DNA from: Sphingomonadales bacterium BRH_c42
Lineage (GTDB): Bacteria > Pseudomonadota > Alphaproteobacteria > Sphingomonadales > Sphingomonadaceae
DNA length: 61,441 nt
Reading direction: 5' to 3'
Assembly (NCBI GenBank): GCA_001516125.1
Contig: LOEX01000076.1
Location: forward strand, 1 to 61,441
Shown: piece after piece, positions 58,148 through 61,441 of the stretch
How the letters are laid out: the number at the start of each line of letters is the position of its first letter
Numbering within the stretch: position 1 is the stretch's first letter
Translations under genes and position numbers: made by a program
Notes under the pieces: model-generated
What the model saw: only the letters and a program-made list of their open reading frames with translations
The model's database searches: none
Told to the model about the DNA's origin: nothing

Positions 58148-59071
58148 TCAGGCAACCGCAACCCGGCTCGAAAGCCGCGCCTGCGCCGCCACAAGCCGGT
58201 TCATGACCTTGAGATCCTGGTCGCGCAATTCAAGTGCGGTATCCGCCCACATTTCGGTGATGCGGTTGAGCTCGTCCAGTTCGAGTGCCCAGGCATGCTT
58301 CATCGCCCGGCGCGAACCTACCAGCCCGGCGTGCCGGCGATCGGACTTGCGGATGAATTCGCGGCAGGCCTCAAGCCCGTCGCCCGGTTCGGCCAACTGG
58401 TGGACAATGCCCAATTCGTACATCTCTTCGGCCGAATAGGTCTCGTTCGACACGATCAGCCGGTCCGCCATGGCACTGCCGATCTTGCGAGAGAGCAGCG
58501 CATGCGCGCCCATTCCCGGGAAGAGGCCGAACATGATTTCGGGCATGCCGAAAGTGGCGCTGCGCTCGGCCACGATATAGTCGAACGACAACAATGCCTC
58601 GAACCCGCCGCCCAGCGCCGCACCCTGCACCAGGCCGATTGTCAGCATCGGAATGCCCAGCGTATGGATATTCCGATGCAGTATCTCGCAGCAGCGATGG
58701 CCATAACTGACCAGGCCCGCACGGTCACGCTGCTGTATCAACCGCTGGAACAGCTCAAGGTCACCGCCAAAGCAGAATACTTCGGGCGAACGGCTGCCAA
58801 GAATGAGATATTTGAGCGGAACCTTGCCCGGTCCGAAACCCTGCGCGATCAGACGTTGCCAGCTTTCGAAATCGCGCAGCATCGGCGGCGTGAAACTGGG
58901 CCGACCGACCGGGTTCATAAATGTCCACAGCGCACTCAACCGGTCATCATATAGTACGTCAAGTTCCTGCAACTTGAACAATTCTTCCGGGATAGCGGAA
59001 TGCAACGCACTTTCGGCGTAGAATTCGCCCTCGTCCGTGAGGGGAATAGCCCTGCTCACTCCACCATCCAT
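58148..59071 (-). CDS. rpfF: RpfF-like diffusible signal factor synthase (crotonase superfamily)
   Basis: 307 aa. It matches RpfF of Xanthomonas better than housekeeping enoyl-CoA hydratases: FGGDLELFQRLI, LVQGAALGGGFEALLS, GMPEIMFGLFPGMGA and RITEMWADTALEL. The two catalytic glutamates (Glu141 and Glu161 in Xanthomonas) correspond to Glu158 (GGGFEA) and Glu178 (GMPEIM) with the same spacing of 20. RpfF makes cis-2-unsaturated fatty acid signals from acyl-ACP. No rpfC, rpfG or rpfB is nearby. ATG 59071 has AAGGAG upstream. Confidence 0.82.
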   Translation of the reverse strand: MDGGVSRAIPLTDEGEFYAESALHSAIPEELFKLQELDVLYDDRLSALWTFMNPVGRPSFTPPMLRDFESWQRLIAQGFGPGKVPLKYLILGSRSPEVFCFGGDLELFQRLIQQRDRAGLVSYGHRCCEILHRNIHTLGIPMLTIGLVQGAALGGGFEALLSFDYIVAERSATFGMPEIMFGLFPGMGAHALLSRKIGSAMADRLIVSNETYSAEEMYELGIVHQLAEPGDGLEACREFIRKSDRRHAGLVGSRRAMKHAWALELDELNRITEMWADTALELRDQDLKVMNRLVAAQARLSSRVAVA

Positions 59072-59100
59072 TGCGCGACGCTCCTTAGTTGCGTGACCCA

Positions 59101-59144
59101 AGTACCTGAATTTTTTTATAATATTGGTACTTTTAGCGTGGCAA
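59101..59144 (-). promoter_or_regulatory. rpfF promoter overlapped by an inverted repeat
   Basis: Minus-strand -35 TTGCCA (59139-59144) and -10 TTATAA (59116-59121), spacing 17, about 38 nt between predicted start and ATG. AGTACC/GGTACT arms (59101-59106, 59126-59131) flank the -10 in a strongly A+T-rich stretch, which could be an operator. Confidence 0.55.
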
Positions 59145-59363
59145 ATCACTCGTGTTCGGAGGAATCTAGGCGAGCCGGGAGTCCCTTGGCAAACAGATTT
59201 TTAACCATGTCTGTCGCCAGAACGACCTTTTTCGCCATTCTACCCACCAGATGTGGTTCCGCAGGCCAGCTCCACTCACAAGATATATGGCTGTGTTGCC
59301 AAAATGTCTGGAATCTCGGAAATTTTCCGGTAGCCGACGGCGCCGGAAGGGCATCGCAGGCAC

Positions 59364-59456
59364 GCTAACGCACGAACAGGCTCGCCAGTTCGACATGCGT
59401 TGACCAGCGAAACTGGCCGACCGGACGCAGCTTTGCGAGGGTGAGCCCGGCGTCGG
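59364..59456 (-). pseudogene. Duplicated 3' end of rlmD
   Basis: The segment repeats the last ~93 bp of rlmD (60022-60114); positions 59364-59441 are identical to 60022-60099, then three differences follow. On the minus strand it still encodes the RlmD C-terminus (KLRPVGQFRWSTHVELASLF) with stop but lacks the rest of the gene. Together with the real rlmD end it brackets the exported-protein gene. Confidence 0.9.
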
Positions 59457-59546
59457 GGAACCTGAACGACTGGCTCGCACGCTAGCCACTTTCGGCGTAC
59501 GTTCTGGCGCGCGACTCGTTTGGGATGTCGCTCAGGGGATGGAACG

Positions 59547-60008
59547 ATGCGTGTTTTCCTTGCGGCCATGCTGCTCGTCGTTGCCTCCACCCCGGCGGCG
59601 GCAGAAAAGTGGTACTATGTCAGCGAGCGCGGGGACGAGGGCGACTTGATCGTCTTGGCCGATGCGGACAGCGTGCGGCAGACTGGAGAAGCCGTCTCAG
59701 TGCTCGCCTTCGCCGGCTCAGACTGGCCGCTGGATTTCATTGGCAAGCCTCCGGTCGATATCTGGTATCAGATAAAGCAGTTCGAGTTCCTCTGCTCGAG
59801 CGGCCAATACCGCACCACGCGCACCGATTCATATGACGAGTTTCGCGTTCTCAGGTATTCGACCAATCATAACGATGCATGGGCTCCCGTCCCGCCAGAA
59901 AGCATCGTCTACGGACTGCGGCAATTCGCCTGCGAGGGCACCCGCTTCGCAGAGTCCGGCGATCCGTTCGATTTTACCGATGAGGTCTTTTTCGGCCCTG
60001 ACAAATAA
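59547..60008 (+). CDS. Exported protein resembling surface-adhesin E family
   Basis: 153 aa. Signal peptide (VFLAAMLLVVASTPAAA) and a small domain: EKWYYVSERGDEGDLIVLADADSVRQ, then a middle segment with EFLCSSGQYRTTR and a C-terminal CEGT, so one disulphide is likely. The W-x-Y...D-x-x-S-V pattern resembles the FacE/surface-adhesin E family, but the match is weak. It is the only gene in a ~658-bp unit flanked by a direct repeat of the rlmD 3' end. ATG 59547 has GGGGAT about 10 nt upstream. Confidence 0.7.
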   Translation: MRVFLAAMLLVVASTPAAAEKWYYVSERGDEGDLIVLADADSVRQTGEAVSVLAFAGSDWPLDFIGKPPVDIWYQIKQFEFLCSSGQYRTTRTDSYDEFRVLRYSTNHNDAWAPVPPESIVYGLRQFACEGTRFAESGDPFDFTDEVFFGPDK

Positions 60009-60022
60009 AGTCATGTCGGGTG

Positions 60023-61222
60023 CTAACGCACGAACAGGCTCGCCAGTTCGACATGCGTTGACCAGCGAAACTGGCCGACCGGACGCAGCTTTGCGAGGGC
60101 GAACCCGGCATCGATCAGCACCCTTGCATCGCGCGCCCAACTCGCTGGATTGCAGCTGACATAGACCACCCGATCGAGCTTGCTCGCCGCGATCTGAGCG
60201 ATCTGATCGCGCGCACCCGCACGCGGCGGATCGATCAACACTCCATCGAACTTGTCCAGTTCGTCGGGCTGAAGCGGGTTGCGGAACAGATCGCGATGTA
60301 GCGCATGCACGGGTAGATTCGCCCCTGCCGCCGCCGATTTGCAGGCCAGATGCGCATCGCGCGCGGCCTCTGCTGCCAGCACCCTTGAATTTTTCGCAAA
60401 CGCGAAGGCAAAGGTGCCAAGCCCTGCGAACAGATCGGCGATTGTCGGGCAATCTTGCAACCAATCTACCGCATCGCTGACCAGTATTTGCTCACCGTCC
60501 TCGGTCGCCTGCAGGAATCCGCCCGTTGGAAAAGCGACGGAGCATCCCGATAGAGTAACCGTGACCGGTGCTGGCTCCCACAGGGCTTCGCCGCCATAAC
60601 CCTGATCGATCGCCAACCGGGCAAGACCGGAAGCTTGTGCAAATTCGAGCGCGCCCTCGGTCGCCTCCAACCCCTCAAGCGCAAGGTTGCCGATCATGCA
60701 CGCCACGCCCTGATCGGTCAGCGTCAGTTCGATATCCATTCCGCCCTTCAGCGCGCCGTATCTGGCCAGGAATTGGCGCAGGGCGGGCAACTGCCGGGCA
60801 AGTTCGGGGTGCAGGATATGGCACTCGGCCATATCGATGATGCGGTGCGAAGCGGCCTCACGAAAGCCGATCACCGCGCCTTGCCGCGTTCGCAAGGCAT
60901 GCAGCGTGGCGCGCCTGCGCGATCTGGGCGGCGAGACATGCGTGGCGAGCAGTTCGCCCACGGCGATCCCTTGCCCCTCCGCTGCATTGACGACGCGGCT
61001 GGTCACGAAATCGCGCAGCGCATCCTCGTCGAGCTGTTGCAACTGGCAGCCGCCGCATGAACCGAAATGCCGACACGGCGGCGCGGCATGGTGCGGTCCA
61101 TGCTCGATCGTCCCGTCTGCGCGCAGTATATCGCCTGGGGCAACGCCTGCGACATGCCGCCCGTCACCGGTCACACCGTCGCCGCGCGCGGCAATACGGA
61201 TGATGCGCCCTGCCTCGCTCAC
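60023..61222 (-). CDS. rlmD: 23S rRNA (uracil-C5)-methyltransferase, RlmD/TrmA family
   Basis: 399 aa. N-terminal TRAM-like part, 4Fe-4S ligands CRHFGSCGGCQ plus a later Cys in AECHILHP, SAM motif ADLFAGLGTFAFAFA, and the nucleophile segment VVYVSCNPASWARD. It methylates a uridine in 23S rRNA (U1939 in E. coli) or tRNA U54; RlmD is more likely because of the cluster. The start is GTG 61222, overlapping the upstream stop (GTGA). Its 3' end is duplicated at 59364-59456. Confidence 0.93.
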   Translation of the reverse strand: MSEAGRIIRIAARGDGVTGDGRHVAGVAPGDILRADGTIEHGPHHAAPPCRHFGSCGGCQLQQLDEDALRDFVTSRVVNAAEGQGIAVGELLATHVSPPRSRRRATLHALRTRQGAVIGFREAASHRIIDMAECHILHPELARQLPALRQFLARYGALKGGMDIELTLTDQGVACMIGNLALEGLEATEGALEFAQASGLARLAIDQGYGGEALWEPAPVTVTLSGCSVAFPTGGFLQATEDGEQILVSDAVDWLQDCPTIADLFAGLGTFAFAFAKNSRVLAAEAARDAHLACKSAAAGANLPVHALHRDLFRNPLQPDELDKFDGVLIDPPRAGARDQIAQIAASKLDRVVYVSCNPASWARDARVLIDAGFALAKLRPVGQFRWSTHVELASLFVR

Positions 61223-61441
61223 AAGGTCGCTGCCAATGCTCTGCTTACCGCGCCCGCCAGATCGTCCGCCGAAAATGCCGGGCCAGCCAGCCGCGCGGCC
61301 TCGCCGTGTAGCCACACCGCCTCACATGCAGCCGAAAAGGCATCGCTCCCGCATGCCATGCGGCTGGCGGCGATTCCGGCCAGCACGTCGCCGCTGCCAG
61401 CCACCGAGAGCCAGCTTGAGGCGGGCGGAGCCAGCGCCAAC
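61219..61441 (-). CDS. NAD(P)HX dehydratase (YjeF C-terminal domain), 5' part outside window
   Basis: The last 73 residues of a ribokinase-like protein: VAGSGDVLAGIAAS holds the conserved GSGD catalytic Asp, followed by AACEAVWLHGEAARLAG. It repairs damaged hydrated NAD(P)H. Usually fused to the epimerase domain in bifunctional YjeF proteins, but the N-terminal part is off the window. Stop overlaps the rlmD GTG (GTGA). Confidence 0.85.
   Translation of the reverse strand, partial: LALAPPASSWLSVAGSGDVLAGIAASRMACGSDAFSAACEAVWLHGEAARLAGPAFSADDLAGAVSRALAATL

Noticed and set aside
59201-59208. TTAACCAT as a CtrA site upstream of rpfF
   Set aside because: Only a half-site, without the second TTAA at the proper spacing, and about 90 bp from the promoter.

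Overview
The window looks like chromosomal DNA of a Sphingomonadales alphaproteobacterium, probably Erythrobacteraceae. The GC content is high. CcrM sits beside rnhB under a CtrA-like box. A 14-gene nuo operon runs into birA, coaX and rnj. RNase E carries an acidic/basic insert in its S1 domain, and palindromic repeats encode peptides such as [17 protein letters not shown] and HCEERSDAA. This assignment rests on gene content and order; I could not run a taxonomic search. I saw no rRNA, tRNA, CRISPR array, prophage or complete IS.

Layout: 1-2.6 kb holds folP (partial), ccrM and rnhB on the minus strand, with a GANTC-rich control region before ccrM. 2.6-7.4 kb is a plus-strand run: PQQ sugar dehydrogenase lipoprotein, GNAT, DUF1285, Nudix (CoA pyrophosphatase type), CCA/poly(A) nucleotidyltransferase and a small exported protein. 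7.5-12.7 kb (minus) has parC, a one-helix small protein, and a coupled trio of two cysteine desulfurases and a 2Fe-2S ferredoxin. 12.8-16.4 kb has an alpha/beta hydrolase, TonB and a DUF885 lipoprotein. 16.4-36.5 kb (minus) is the nuoA-N operon followed by birA, coaX, rnj and a DUF1467 gene. 36.7-48.2 kb is mixed metabolism and translation: nitrilase, aldehyde dehydrogenase, thiolase, 2-hydroxyacid dehydrogenase, YkgJ-type protein, nitronate monooxygenase-like enzyme, a lipoprotein methyltransferase, prfB and an exported peroxiredoxin. 48.2-55 kb is cell wall and RNA decay: PBP1A, amidase, RNase E. 55-61.4 kb has a methyltransferase, sdhB, a thioesterase, zapE, an RpfF-like DSF synthase, a one-gene cassette next to rlmD, and the 3' part of a NAD(P)HX dehydratase gene.

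The most unusual feature is how the nuo operon is assembled. Between nuoA and birA the stop codon of each cistron overlaps the start codon of the next (GTGA, ATGA, TGATG, TAATG or ATGGCTGA) at every junction but one. The operon has nevertheless taken up six palindromic-repeat insertions and several small accessory genes (71, 182, 127, 50 and 88 aa). Each repeat insertion is itself a stop-free mini-ORF, and five of the six overlap both neighbours; the sixth overlaps only the downstream one. Short duplications of the old junction flank several of them. The same arrangement occurs between ccrM and folP. I infer that insertions survive here only when they preserve translational coupling. A related 3'-end duplication, 78 bp identical, flanks a single-gene insertion at rlmD.

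Two regulatory stories also stand out. The ccrM upstream region has six GANTC sites in about 150 bp plus a CtrA-like box, consistent with a methylation-sensitive cell-cycle circuit. An orphan RpfF-like synthase, with both catalytic glutamates at the expected spacing, has its own promoter overlapped by an inverted repeat.
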